Positions 12,840 through 24,865 of a stretch of 64,000 nt of DNA are shown here, piece by piece (position 1 is the stretch's first letter; every line of letters starts with the position of its first letter). Position numbers and translations under genes: made by a program. The DNA lies in contig CM037840.1 of NCBI GenBank assembly GCA_021234535.1, positions 21,073,059-21,137,058 of the forward strand, given 5' to 3'. The notes under the pieces are model-generated. The model worked only from the letters and a program-made list of their open reading frames with translations, made no database searches and was not told the origin of the DNA. The DNA comes from Stichopus chloronotus. Taxonomy: Eukaryota; Echinodermata; Holothuroidea; Aspidochirotida; Stichopodidae.

Positions 12840-13220
12840 GCGAGGGTGCGGCAGGACTATTTAAGAGCCTGCCACCATCTGTCAGTGGGACGGAGCGTAC
12901 AAGAATTTTTCTGGAACCCTTTGGCAAGAAACGTCACTTCCTGGCGTGTATAACCAACTTTGAAATAGAAATCTCTTGTCTACAATTTCTCAATTGTTGA
13001 GAAAAGAACATGAAAAATGGTAATACCATGTATCAGATGGGTTGAGATCATACAAGAATTATAATAAAAGTATGCATAGAGTTTAATTAACTCTTGGAGC
13101 ACTTTGAAAGTACTGGGGGGGGGGGGGGTATAACATATATTATGCCAAAAATTGTTTGGCTATTTAAAACAATGCACCTTCACAGCGAACGGCTGTCATT
13201 GGTTGGAGGGTAGCGTACAT
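12840..13220 (+). repeat. Dispersed copy of the 9.1-10.5 kb repeat
   Basis: It contains diverged versions of the blocks 'gcaagaaacgtcacttcctgg', 'aaatctcttgtctacaatttctca' and 'taataccatgtatcagatgggttgag', followed by a poly-G tract. A second partial core starts near 13180 (cattggttggagggtagcgtac). Confidence 0.65.
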
Positions 13221-13999
13221 TTTTTTTTTCTTGACAAAAATATAAAATTTCGACATCGTAGATAATATCCCCTCTCAGACCCATATATCAACACAACGTA
13301 TTTCATTCAAGAGGATTGTAAAGTTGAGAGGGGTGGGTCACATTTACTCAGTAGTTCCTTTGTAAAGACATAACACATTCCCTTGTGGAGGGCCACGAAC
13401 CGCTTCTGCTTTTCAGTTACAAAAAATATTGGGTTTTGTATCGCTTCCTTCTATTAGAAAGTGTTCAACCGCCTTTGAATCCACATATATTATCATACAT
13501 CTTTATCATGCACGCACGTATACATGTACCGTTGGCGGCCTACATGTGTCTTTGAGCAAACTCACTAAGCTTGTATTAGACATTTGACGTCAAATGATGT
13601 CTGATTGCATTTTGCATTTTCAGGGGCCACATGCCCTCCCACGATATTTTGCCTCCTTCAATTTAAAGAGAGATCAGTTCATAAAGTCAACTGTTTTTTT
13701 AATCGAATATGCGTTTTCATTATATCATATCATTATTTGCACTTACTTTGAGTTCAAATTCACAAGACAATTTGAACACCATAGGCGTGCGAGGCGGCAT
13801 GGTAAGGTGGGAAGGGGGGGGGGGGGGGGCTGGGGTCTACAGCATTCCAAGAGAAGGTAAAATGCTTATTTTAAGGCACTGGCACTTGTATTTTTAAGGC
13901 AAGGGGCCAGTGCAGTGGAAAGTGCAGCGGTGTTTACCAAGAGGGCAAAATGCTTGTTAGTTACACAACGCTTTGCAACTTGTAAAGATGACGTCACAA

Positions 14000-14135
14000 G
14001 AAGGGAGCTTGGAGTGATCTCATATTTAGTATGTACACTGATCTCATATTTGATATGTGCGTAGGTGCTTTGGCTGCCTGGAGGACATTGGTCATTTGAG
14101 GTCAACAGAACTCATAATCTGAAAACCTCCCAAAC
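14000..14135 (-). repeat. Single diverged unit of the TGACCT repeat family
   Basis: In the same orientation as the 36.24-36.66 kb array it contains 'gatctcatatttgatatg', 'ggtcatttgaggtcaacag' and 'aaaacctcccaaacac'. These match the end of that repeat unit. Confidence 0.5.
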
Positions 14136-14800
14136 ACGATAACGGTTTGTTCGGAACTATAAGAAAAATTACAGTTGGTATATGGGTGTATTGCTTCAAG
14201 TACGAAACTTTGTTTTTTCTTGGTGAAGGTTAATTGTTCATTACGGGCGTTAATATGGGATAAGTCGGATCTTCCCGTATGGTCATAAAAGGTTAATCGT
14301 TAACCAATGTTATTTTACTCAGGCCTATACATATTCTTTGCTGTGATCATCTATGTAACGTGTCGATGAAACATCATGAACGAAATCAAAAATGTGATTA
14401 CATCATCGAAACTACTACGCAGGCGTGCATCCTGGGGTTCTTTTAAGGCCACCAGCGATGGGGAAGAGACAGAGAGCAGAAAGCTCCGGTACTGCTATAT
14501 TATTCACCTCCATTGGTAAACAGTTCTAATGGTTCGGTGATTACCGAATACACAATTATATTTCGTAGCATGTCCATCCAAGATATACACTTAATTGGCA
14601 AAAAATTTATTCCGCAAGTATTCCGAATTTCAAAACACATAACAAAATTTCTGTTGTTATTTACACGTTGCAGACAATTCCTTGCAATCTCATATTGATT
14701 TTTTTTTTTCATTTGAAAATAATTTTTCATGACTTTTCAACAAAGGATGACTCATCAGCACCTTGATGCTCGAAAATCACTGCAGAGACCAGTGAAGAGA

Positions 14801-14840
14801 TTATATATGTGATCTCACTCGTCAAACTTATTCAGTTTGG
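14801..14840 (+). promoter_or_regulatory. Core promoter (TATA + initiator) of the membrane-protein gene
   Basis: ttatatat at 14801-14808 lies about 30 bases ahead of an initiator-like TTCAGTTT at 14831-14838. The predicted start at A14834 would leave a 45-base 5' leader before the ATG at 14879. Spacing and both elements match the animal RNA polymerase II core-promoter arrangement. Confidence 0.5.
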
Positions 14841-14878
14841 AAAGAATTGTTAGACTGTGCAAAGAGACGATACAAACT

Positions 14879-14963
14879 ATGGACACCATGGAGAGAGGCA
14901 GACCTGGAGGAGATATAAGGAAGAGATATCTTCAAACAAAACCAGAGGAATCCAAGGCAAACA
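14879..14963 (+). CDS. Membrane-protein gene, exon 1 coding part
   Basis: Starts with ATG at 14879 and encodes 28 residues plus one base. The donor is GTAAGT at 14964. Basic residues sit before the membrane segment encoded by exon 2. Confidence 0.55.
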
Positions 14964-17900
14964 GTAAGTTTTACAGGCATGCGCAGGGGTTGTTTCTTGC
15001 ATGAGAAAAGTAGCAGGACCGAAAATTGTAGCTTCTCCAACCACGCATTCATGCGACGTTTTGCATCCTTCCTGGTTATGTAATCTATTCATCTATCTAT
15101 CCATCTGTCTATCTATCTATCCATCTATCTATCCATCCATACTCGACTCACATTCAAGTCCACAAATAAATACCATAAGAATTCCGACATAGTTGAGTTG
15201 CATCTTTAATATTGGCCATACATGATTACAGCCGGAGTATGACTTGAACTGGGAATCGCCTGGTTATCTATCTTTGTTCTTCGTCAATATTTCTGGGATG
15301 AGTAATAAGGGAAAACATCACCTGTCGCAAAATCTGAAAGAGAACTATGGATTCATCTCCAAGATGTTTGAAAATGAAACTTGTTTGGACATTGTTGTTG
15401 GTCCGACAAAATTCAGAACCTTCAAGAAAGTCTTGCCGCCAATCAATGACATCAAGAAGACCAATGTGAATGGATATAAATGTACATGTATGCAAATATG
15501 GGGATTAAACAATGTTTTTTCATGTTCATATTTGACTTTCAGTGGCACAATATGACAAATTTTCAACTCATATTCCAACTTTAAACGATGCTAGACATGA
15601 AAACTACATGGGAGTGTTCGTAATAAATTCAAACCAAGGTATTTATGTTGGAAAACGAAGGCGTCATAAATATTGACACTTATTAGAATTTTGGTGATGT
15701 TATTGCTCGTTCTATGTTCTTCATGTTCGTCTACATTTCTATATGTGACGTTTCTATGGCAGTTTAAATCAAATTCATGTGTCATTTATAGGTTCAACTT
15801 CTCCTTATGACCACTCCCATCCCATAATAATAATTGATGTCAATATGAATTATCTCATAGACGGTGCAGTATGTACAATTTCCTGCAATCCTGCAGTAAT
15901 TTTTCACTTTCCTGTTATGGTATATTGAAATATATGAAATATTGTTATTCTGTGAAACTTGTTACTTAAAACCTGTAGGCCTACATTCTCTCAAAATTTT
16001 CTCGTCACTTTACAGGTGTAAGGGACTGTCTCGGCTTTCGATAGACAATCGATTGAATGAATAATTGAGTTCTGAAATAAAAAAGATTGTATTCTTGTAT
16101 TTTCCTTTGTAATTTTGTAATTTGTATTTTCTTTGGTTTCATAGACGACAATATCCCGTGCTCAAAGTCAACGATCAGTGATCGATCATATCCCAGGGTT
16201 CTCATCTTTATCATTGTTCTGCTCTCCAGCCTTGTTCTAGTTCTCTTAGCCTCTGCTAATTCACGCAGGATTAATGACATATTAAGAAGTAAGTACTCGG
16301 CTTCTTGAAAAGTAAGACAAAAGGAAAAAATGCCACAATGTTTTTTCAGGCTCTTGGGGATTCTTTTTTTTTTTATTTCAAACTAAACTTAATATGTTTA
16401 TAAGACTAGTGATAGCTTCTATGAGGATCATCGAAAATTATTTCAATATAGTTACCATGTACCCATTAGTCCTGATCTGTTCTTGTCATGTATGTGGTAT
16501 AGCTTTGAATTGTGACAAAAGTTGAAAGTGCCATACATCGATCAAATTCCACTGCTCGATAGAGGAGAATTAAATTTTCTGCACTTGTGAAGACAGCATC
16601 CATATTTCATGAAACTGTCCGAGGATTCCTTTAAGTCTACGTTGATCTTCATTAAAACAGTGTACTATGTGGACCCATTATGTTTAAAATCTCTTTGTTT
16701 TTGCGAGTGAATGCATAGTTCGTTTTTACGAGTGAATGCATCAGTAATTCATTTGTGAGTAGAATGAAATAAAGATATATAAAACGTAACGTATATGATG
16801 CTTATAAGTGTGAGTGCAGTCACTATTCGGACAAAAAGTAGTAAGTCCATTGTTCGGCAAGTGAAAGAATGATGCTCTTTTGAGGGCCATGACTATACTC
16901 TCTCTCATCTGCGGTAATTATATCCATGTCATATTTTTAGAACTGTTAGGTCTAACTTTATGGATTCTCGCTACCATCCATCAAAGTTGAAATTTACATT
17001 AAATCACTTCCACAAGTCAGAAATCCCCCTACTGTTTGAACAGCTAATGTTTAGCATGTGCAAGCATTTATTATGATAACCGGCACAGTTGTATCAAAAT
17101 CCTGGCAAGTTGGTCCAACATTCTAGCAAAGCTTATCCCCGACCTTTCCCCAGAAATATCTACCCGCATAGGCCTATATGGTGCTGATTGATAACAAGGA
17201 GAAAATTGAAAGTTGTGATGCAACATTATCGGATAATTCCAATTATTCGATTCTCATTTCACTCATTTTCCCTCAGAAACGTGTCAGCCTCTCACAATAT
17301 AGTATATCACGTGTTTAGTTTGACTCACTGATTAAATTATGTTCCTTCATTGTGCAGGACTAGCCTATATCTTATACAGACACAGTGTTTGAATATGATA
17401 TGATCTAATTGTTATAAATGCATCGGCCTAACTTAGGTGAGATCTATCGTGATTATTTAAACGTGTATTATCACATCCATAATGCTGATACTACTCCCAA
17501 GAACGCACCGAAATTATCATTTTCATGAAGTCAAATTGTTTCGTCACCTCCGAATTTAAGCAGATGTCCAGGTTTACAACACAGTTGGTGACATATTTAG
17601 TTACGTGTATTGACCCATTTGGTTGATCTTATTGTCATAGAGTGATGCATAAAACAAAGGCCAAGGACATGGATCAACTGACAGTCATGTACGGTTTTGT
17701 ATATTGATCATATTGATTTATTTTGGTAATGAATGGAATTTTAAGCCGACCCCCTCCATCAAAAACAAAAAATATGCATGCAATGTGTAAATAGTAGTTT
17801 GACGCTTTGCGCATGTGTGACTTTCGATTGATGGAATTTTCCCGTACGAGTGATACATGTATCAGTGTATGGAAGCAGTGAGCAGAAATGAAAAAAAAAT

Positions 17901-20900
17901 CAATAATTTCTCCTCAGTATATGAATTATTATTATTTTAAAAGACAGAAAATAAATACATGCATACTACACATAAAGAAAACATCCTTTTCGTAATCAAA
18001 GAATTGCACATGTGCAGTTATGGATGGATTTGTCAGACACAACTCTTACATGTAATCAGAAACCCAAATGAGAATGGAATGGTCCAGTCTCCTGAGATTA
18101 GAGACAGTCTTTGTTGGGTTTAACAAAAATATCTTTACAGTCGATCTCTCGTGTCTGTATTTAGGTGTTATTCAACTGAATATTACTTAAAATTATGAAA
18201 ACGATGCAATTTACATTACATCTGTATGGGCCTATAGTTATAAGAGATTTACAGTGAAAATGATGATTAATGATTTCATGACATTAAACAAATTGTGTGT
18301 CTCTCTCTGTCGGTGACACTATATATCTCACTAGCATATTCAGTCTGCAATTAACTAATTTTCATACAAATTTCATTGTATTTCATTGTGGTGCGTACAT
18401 AAATTGCAAGAAATCTATGACGTCACAACGTACCAACCAATTAAATAACATTTGTGTTCCTTTATAATGTCACTTGCCTTAAAGCGTATGAGCTGAATAT
18501 ACAACAATCCCTTACTTATAATATAATATTTAATATGATATTTCAAAAATTTCAGTTTTAAAATAATCAATTTCATTTCAACGAACAACCGGTATTTTTT
18601 GTAGTATAATTTGTCGGTGTTCCTTTTTTTTTTTGCAACGGTGAGATAATGGAAAATTGTTCTTGACAACAGCAGTATTTCATCAAATAGCAATATCTTG
18701 ATTTATGACCAATGGCGCGTTTGTGCAAGTTCCGCGTGGGGAGGGGGGGGGGGATTCAAGTGGCCCAAATCATCACTTGTGTGATTGATAAAATAGGTTA
18801 AGATTACCTCAGTCAAGGACCACAATCAGTTGGGTGGAGCGTACCAGAATGTGTACCAGAAAGTACCCCCTTAATTGTCGAAAGTCGCCTTCCCAAGCTG
18901 CACAGGCGCCCTTTCATTCTTTCTTCTCCCTATCCCTATCCCTAAAACCGCTGCTTAAGGGGGCGAAGGGGGTCATAGTGAGGTTTCAGAATACGCACAT
19001 GGTAGTTTTTTCAAACTGGGGTATGGGACAGTTTCCGCCCTTGCACCCTGTCAGATATGCCAATGCAGGGTATCAGGGAGGGAGAGGTGGATAACTGGTA
19101 TCAGAGCTGCACCAACGTTAGGAAACGTGGTTAGGAAGGCGAAGGTTGCACACAATATTGTTGTTATCTTATGCGCAATTCTTTTTGGAAAGCATGCATA
19201 TATGCTTCTCTATATAATTTGTCATAACATTCTTTGCTAAGAAGTGTTATAGGAGCAAAGAAAGCAACACGTCCTGACACCTCCGCTGAGCTTGAAGCGA
19301 CGCTTGACGTGACGCAGCATGAGTATATTTTTGATTGGTTGATAACAGTCATGTGGTATGCAGATGCAACCAGCATGTTTGATCAATCAGCTGTTAAATC
19401 GAATTCATTATAAAGCATAATAAATCAAAGAAGATAATTAAAACAAACACACACTGCAACAATACACATGAAGTATATGATGTATAAGGGAAATGAGCCG
19501 TTTGTTCTTCAGAAAACAACCTGGTGTTTAAAACAAACTTTTGTGGACACAGTATGGTAGATTATTCAAAATAAGAAAGGGCAGTAGCCTCTTTTCGAGA
19601 AACAAGTTTCTCACAGATAGAAATTCAGTTATATGTGGAATTCAGTTATATTCGAAACTTTTCAAAATTCAAATGATGCGTCTTATGTGACTTATCACAT
19701 GCATGTTTTGAGGAGATGAAGATTTTGCAGATGCTTTTTGATGAGTCTGATTGGTTTAACAATGATTAAAGCTGTTTTCTATGTATGCAATGTTGGTATA
19801 TCTAAACCCCCGACTTCCCTTGAAAATAAGAGCGATATCACATGATAGGCTTAGAAACAAGGTATAGGTTCAGATTATAGACTAGGATGAAGGAATAACA
19901 TTGAAAATATTGAGTATAGCATACACGTCAACAGCCCCCCCTCCTCCCCCCCGCGACATCCCTCTCGAGTGCTCTTATTTGTATTTAGTTCGTACATGTT
20001 TTACGTCAAGTAAGTCCTGACGACTGCCTCTTATATGCTCTCATGTACGCCATATATGTTTATTGTTTACATTTTTTTTTATATACATTCCAATCAGTAG
20101 GGAGTCACCACCCGATCGTTAACAACAAGATTCAGTTGCCTCGCGAACGAGACAAGTACAGAGAATGGTTAGAGAGTCTTAAGGATAATGGAACAACTTT
20201 ACAAGGTATGTAAGTATATATATACCAACAAGAATAGTTCGTTAAACGTTCCCCAGATCGACGAAATATGTACCATTTGATAAATTCCCACTCAGTTCAT
20301 CTTCGGAGAAGAGGGAACCACTTAAAGTTATATTCAGTGCAGAGGACGGTCGTGTGTTAGAGGAGGGGAGGGGAGTGAATTTTGATCTGACTATCGTTGA
20401 CGTCAGTTGAAAGTGGAAGATACCGATTGGTCTCTTGACCATTTTTCACCTGGTAACCAGATCATGTAGTTATGATGTCCAGCAAATTCCTGAGATACTT
20501 CATGTGGAACTTTGTGGCAATAAATAGAAATCCTTATGACCAGTTTGTCTGCATGACTTCTTCTGACCTTGTATGGCCAGCGTAATCCACTTCACACCAA
20601 AGAGGCTAATTACAATTAAGTGGCACTGCCTGAAAATGTATGAATCATGAATATTTAAAATGAGGTAATACTCATAAAACTAGAAGCACTGCGTATGTAT
20701 ACAAAGGTAATGGTAGCTATACAACCTCAAAACCGATGTAAAGGATCTTGTTTCATCTTTTGTCAGATGTCGATAATTCCAAACCAAGTAGCAACACCAA
20801 AAACCACGAAATACATGCCAGCAGGAGCAGAAACACTCCAGCTGAGAAAGATAAACCAAACGCCAACCCATCCAGCGGAAGATCAGAAGTCCCTATTTCA

Positions 20901-20966
20901 GACAAAAGCAAGGAAAAAAGTGGAGAGGAAAGGCCGCAAGAGACAAAAAACCCTCCTTCAAAGTAG
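14879..20966 (+). CDS. Single-pass membrane protein, 177 aa, function unknown
   Basis: Four exons, 14879-14963, 16145-16288, 20101-20205 and 20767-20966, join into one open frame. All three introns are phase 1, with good donors (GTAAGT, GTAAGT, GTATGT) and acceptors. Residues 1-46 are polar and basic, with RKRY near 14-17. Residues 47-66 are a hydrophobic membrane segment (VLIFIIVLLSSLVLVLLASA) followed by RR. A charged helix-like region (PRERDKYREWLESLKDNGT) has a possible N-glycosylation site at N106, and residues 113-177 are a hydrophilic Lys/Ser/Glu/Pro tail, probably disordered. There is no cleavable signal peptide, so a signal-anchor protein is likely; orientation is uncertain. A second in-frame ATG three codons in (14888) has a better context (accATGG). 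I do not recognise the family. The tail is repeated past the stop codon. Confidence 0.6.
15083..15140 (+). repeat. (ATCT)n/(ATCC)n microsatellite
   Basis: Imperfect tetranucleotide run (atctatctatccatctgtct...), within intron 1 of the membrane-protein gene. Confidence 0.9.
16145..16288 (+). CDS. Membrane-protein gene, exon 2 (transmembrane segment)
   Basis: The acceptor follows a pyrimidine-rich tract (tttctttggtttcatag) and the donor is GTAAGT. The exon contains the 20-residue hydrophobic stretch flanked by YPR and SRR. Confidence 0.7.
18720..18850 (+). repeat. Fragment of the 9.1-10.5 kb dispersed repeat
   Basis: A poly-G tract is followed by 'ccaaatcatcac' and 'ccacaatcagttgggtggagcgtac', resembling the 'gccaccattggttggc...' core region and preceding G-run of the array units. 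Confidence 0.35.
20101..20205 (+). CDS. Membrane-protein gene, exon 3
   Basis: The acceptor ...caatcagtag and donor GTATGT flank 34 complete codons plus split ends. The peptide is strongly charged and amphipathic (PRERDKYREWLESLKD), followed by an NGT sequon. Confidence 0.65.
20767..20966 (+). CDS. Membrane-protein gene, exon 4 (tail and stop)
   Basis: The acceptor is ...cttttgtcag. The exon encodes a 65-residue hydrophilic tail ending at TAG 20964-20966. After this stop the same frame stays open to about 21395 and includes a diverged repeat of the tail. Confidence 0.65.
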
Positions 20967-21235
20967 GATGGCAAGGAAGTCACTGCAAAGAGAGATCAAC
21001 CTAAACAGAAAATGGTGGACAAACCTAAACTGAACCCCTCCACGATCAAGAGGTCCCGAGAGGAACAAGGCTCAAGAAAAAAAAAGGAGAAAAAAATGAG
21101 GGTGGAAAATTGCAAGGGAAGTAAAACCCTACTTCAACATCGGATGGTCAGGAAATCACTGCAGAGAGATATCAACCAAATCACAAAATGGAAGACAAGA
21201 GTAAACAGAAACTCCACAAGATCAAGAAATCTCCC
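20937..21235 (+). repeat. Tandem duplication of the membrane-protein tail coding region
   Basis: The block from 20937 (caagagacaaaaaaccctcc) recurs from about 21113 (caagggaagtaaaaccctac). Similarity runs through 'ggatggcaaggaagtcactg', 'agagatcaacc' and 'aaaatggtggacaa', with a period of about 176 bases. The TAG stop of the first copy aligns with TCG in the second. Confidence 0.7.
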
Positions 21236-21253
21236 CCATAACAAGACGGGAAC

Positions 21254-21259
21254 AATAAA
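21254..21259 (+). terminator. Possible poly(A) signal AATAAA for the membrane-protein gene
   Basis: This is the first AATAAA seen after the stop codon at 20966, giving a 3' UTR of about 300 bases. Usage is unproven. Confidence 0.35.
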
Positions 21260-21399
21260 TAGAAGGATAGTCTACGATTTTATGTTAATGGAAGTCAGAT
21301 GTTTTCACGAGCATGGCAAGACTGAGCGAGAGAGATACAGGGAGGGTGGGGGGGGGGGGGTGGAGAAACGGAGAGGGGTGGAGGGTGGGAGATAAAGGA

Positions 21400-24300
21400 A
21401 AAAGGATGTGGAGGGGAGGATAGACGAGGGAAGAATAGACAATATGGGTTCAATGTGTATAGCCTTTCCTAGTCTACATAGTGTAAGTAATTAACTTTAG
21501 GAAATCATGCCACTGCCCATAAAATTACTTGAATTCGAACCGATATGCTTGAATGAGCGATCCTTCGACATAAAGCATCTCTGCATGAAATAAGGACACA
21601 CCTCCTTTCAAGATTCTGATAGGATATTTGTGGTAATTCTGTTAAATATTAGGTCCAGGTCCTATTTTGTGTCAATTTCTCTAAAGAAATTCTGGATCAA
21701 ACATTACTTAATGCATGTAATTTATTACCGTTTTATCGGTAATAACGAATAATGACGTCACCCGTAGAGGTGTCCTTAGTTAGCTTCCTTAGTTGTGAAA
21801 TACCACTTTGAATGTTAGGCTTTGGTACGGAGCCTGAAAATGTGTGACACAGAACCGACAAATGTTGTTTTGCCTTTTTGCACTCTTCGTGGTCCCAGTA
21901 AGGTCTTATGATGCAAAACCTTTGCGTTATAATTAAACGATTATGAAAACCCCCATGAATATCTAAATTCAGTGTACCGTAATATACTTTTAGTTTGTAA
22001 AACCAGAGAGTTGTTATTGACACGGACAGAGACCACCAAACAGAATAAGAAGATAAGCTGTGCAGTTGGCTAAAAGGCTTTCCTTTATTGGTCGTTTGAA
22101 GATTAATATCATTCACATCGCAACATTATTAAAGTAAATTAATCTTCAATAAAATACGATGAGCCTTCTCTAAGCAATTCTTTGAAACATAGGTTTATGC
22201 CGCTCACATGTGAAACTAAATGTCCTATCTCCAAATAAGATATTAGCAGTGTAGTCATGCAACCCACCGTGCGAAATCAACATAAATAGCAATGTGCAAA
22301 CTACATTTGTCGGTGGTAAGTCACAACTCCGATCGATTTCTATCATCAGGTTCGTACTTCGAATATTTATTAAACTAATTCATTTTCGAATTTTGGGAAA
22401 TATTTCTGAAAATAAGAACGGTGACGTAGATACAGAAATGTTTATATCTTTAAGAGTCATGAGAGGAGATGGTGGAGGAAGAAGTATATAGTAATATTGT
22501 ATTATTAATTTTAGCCCATTTTTTGCGGGGTATGTTTTCAGGTTATTAATTGGTGCATTAAGCTTAAACTATGAAGCCTTGTTTACGTTTACTATAGTAA
22601 TGCATCTTAGGGCCTACAACAAGTGGAAGGATCATTCCTGACTTTGAAGGGGTAACCATAGAATTCTAAATGACTAAATTGTTCACTCAATAGAGTTTTG
22701 CTCTAGATAACAGTGTACGTTAAAGTCTTCTTTTCAGATCAAATATCTTTTTCGAATAATCTTGTCAATCGATGTTGTTGTTTTCCATAACTATCGACCA
22801 CTGTTACAGAAGAAAGATACGTTTTCAAGCATTTATATCAGTGTCGTAAGAACGGTCAACTTTCAGAACTATTTTCAGCTCTGTAGGAATGAAATGCATG
22901 GTGACTTTATTTTTCTATATCTTTACCTGCAGTGCATGGGGAGGCGGGTGGGACTGATGGAGAACGGTCCACACAGTGTTGCATATGTCGTAACCCCTTC
23001 GCATATGTCTTATGGATTTCGGTTTGATGTAATTTTTGATGAGTAATTAATTAGGTGTTAAGTTTTAATTTGCAACCTTATACTGTCTAGTCATTAAATA
23101 TTGATGATGTGATTGGAACTATATCTTGACTCTTTGTCAGTCTAGTTTCTAATATTATCTGCCTTGAGTCGTGGCTTGGATTAAAATCAAAGGCACCGAC
23201 GGCACCAGAGCATTTAGAGGCTGCAGTGGTAGGATGGGGTCCCCGAGAAACAGTGCCAAACATTAATATTCAGTACTTCGGGAGCTTTGTAATTCACACA
23301 AAAAAAAAACATATTTTCCCTACAATTGGACCCCCAAATCTCTGCAGGCTCCCACGCACTGTATAATTTCTAGCTAAAAAGTCAATTTCCCCAACAAAAG
23401 TAAAAAAAGCCACTTTGCGGTCTGCCTTATAATGTACAAACCATAAAGCACGTATATCGCAATTTCCTTAGAAAGACATGAAAATCATGTATCCACTACA
23501 AAATGAATCCATAATTTTCGACGTTCCCCACTTGCCAACCCCTATTCCTCTTATCTCCTCCCCACTCTCCGGGATCTCTAAAAAGGTGAAAAGATAATGA
23601 AAACATGGGTAATAATTGCAATATTTTTAGACTTTGCAAAGTCTTTCTCGGCAAATGAATTCTCCTCCTTTGGTACATTCCTCACAATTTGAGCTGCAAT
23701 TGTTCTTTTACCTAACCGAGGATATGTACTCATCTAGTAATGGCGTTTCCCTGTGACCGCCGTCCGCCGGAAAGGGCAGCGATCAATGAGGGGAGTAAAC
23801 ACTCTTCAGAAAGAGCAGTACTGTAAATATATGCATGTTCCTTCAGGGGGTAGCGGTTCTAAGATTAGGAACAGAAACTTTCCAGCCCAAGCAGACTCTA
23901 CAATATTTTGGAATAATGATAAAAGTACTCCAGAGTCTAGGCCTACATCAAGAGTAAAATGAAAATTTCTCACGGGCCGAGAACACGCCTGTCAGCCAAA
24001 ATATCAAATCGGATATCAACCGATGTTGTGATAAAAAAAACACAAGTAAACAACATCGGTCATTGGATGCCGGGCAGAGGAAAACCACAACAGAAACAAC
24101 CCAGAACCTTCTGCAATACTTCTATATAGCCCCAACGCCCCCAGGACTTAAGGTAGTGTAACTGCCGGATTGACGTCACTCTAAATTGTTAAAGTTATGT
24201 GATCTCAAGTTCAAAACCCTTCAATTTTCGCCAAACTTAGGTTAGATTTCAGGGTCAACAAACTTTTTGACGTGAGTGAAATGGTTTCATGCATTTTTTT

Positions 24301-24480
24301 TCTCAGCCGACCTAAGTATTGTAAAATCCCATTACATCGCAAACATTACATTTACTGCCTTCAATTTTCACACTAAATAGACTTAAATCCGCGTACTTCA
24401 ATATCCAATCACAAAGACCGAACTTCTTTGGTAACATATTGAAAACACAATTTGCATACCTTAAGCCTTGAAGCCGAACA
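21400..24480. other. Intergenic interval, nothing recognised
   Basis: No convincing exon, RNA gene or element. TGACGTCA palindromes occur at 21753-21760 and 24171-24178. Short open frames here have no coding-like support. Confidence 0.45.
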
Positions 24481-24865
24481 CGTAATAACTGGTGGAGAAA
24501 TCGCCCAACTGCTATGCAGTAGCTTCTGCTACTGCTACGGCATAAGAACCTACCAGCTGAATGTGCTCGCTAACTTCAAAGTCCAACAAAGCATAGCGAC
24601 ATAAAGCACAGCCTGACAGCATATGTCACGGCTCGTTCGTAGTCGCAATCAAACTGAAACTCGGATTCCCCGGCCCTCCGAAGTCTCAGACACTAGAATC
24701 TTAGGAGTTTGGTGCTGCTGGCCTAGGCTACCCTGTGCTGAGTGTTTTCGTCTGGTCTGGAGAGAAACGACATTTTGCATCATGGGAGGTAGTGTGTTCT
24801 TACCCGTGAATTGTGCTGATAGACTTTGACAATGACCCTACCTTGTCGAAGTCGCAATCCCCGCC

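Noticed and set aside
22762..23046. 94-residue plus-strand open frame
   Set aside because: Low-complexity AT-rich composition, no recognisable domain, no splice signals fitting a gene.
24777..24794. ZNF143/Staf-like promoter motif (gcatcatgggaggtagt) upstream of the amidase gene
   Set aside because: The two half motifs are present on the minus strand but the spacer is too short for the known site, and no transcription start or first exon was found nearby.
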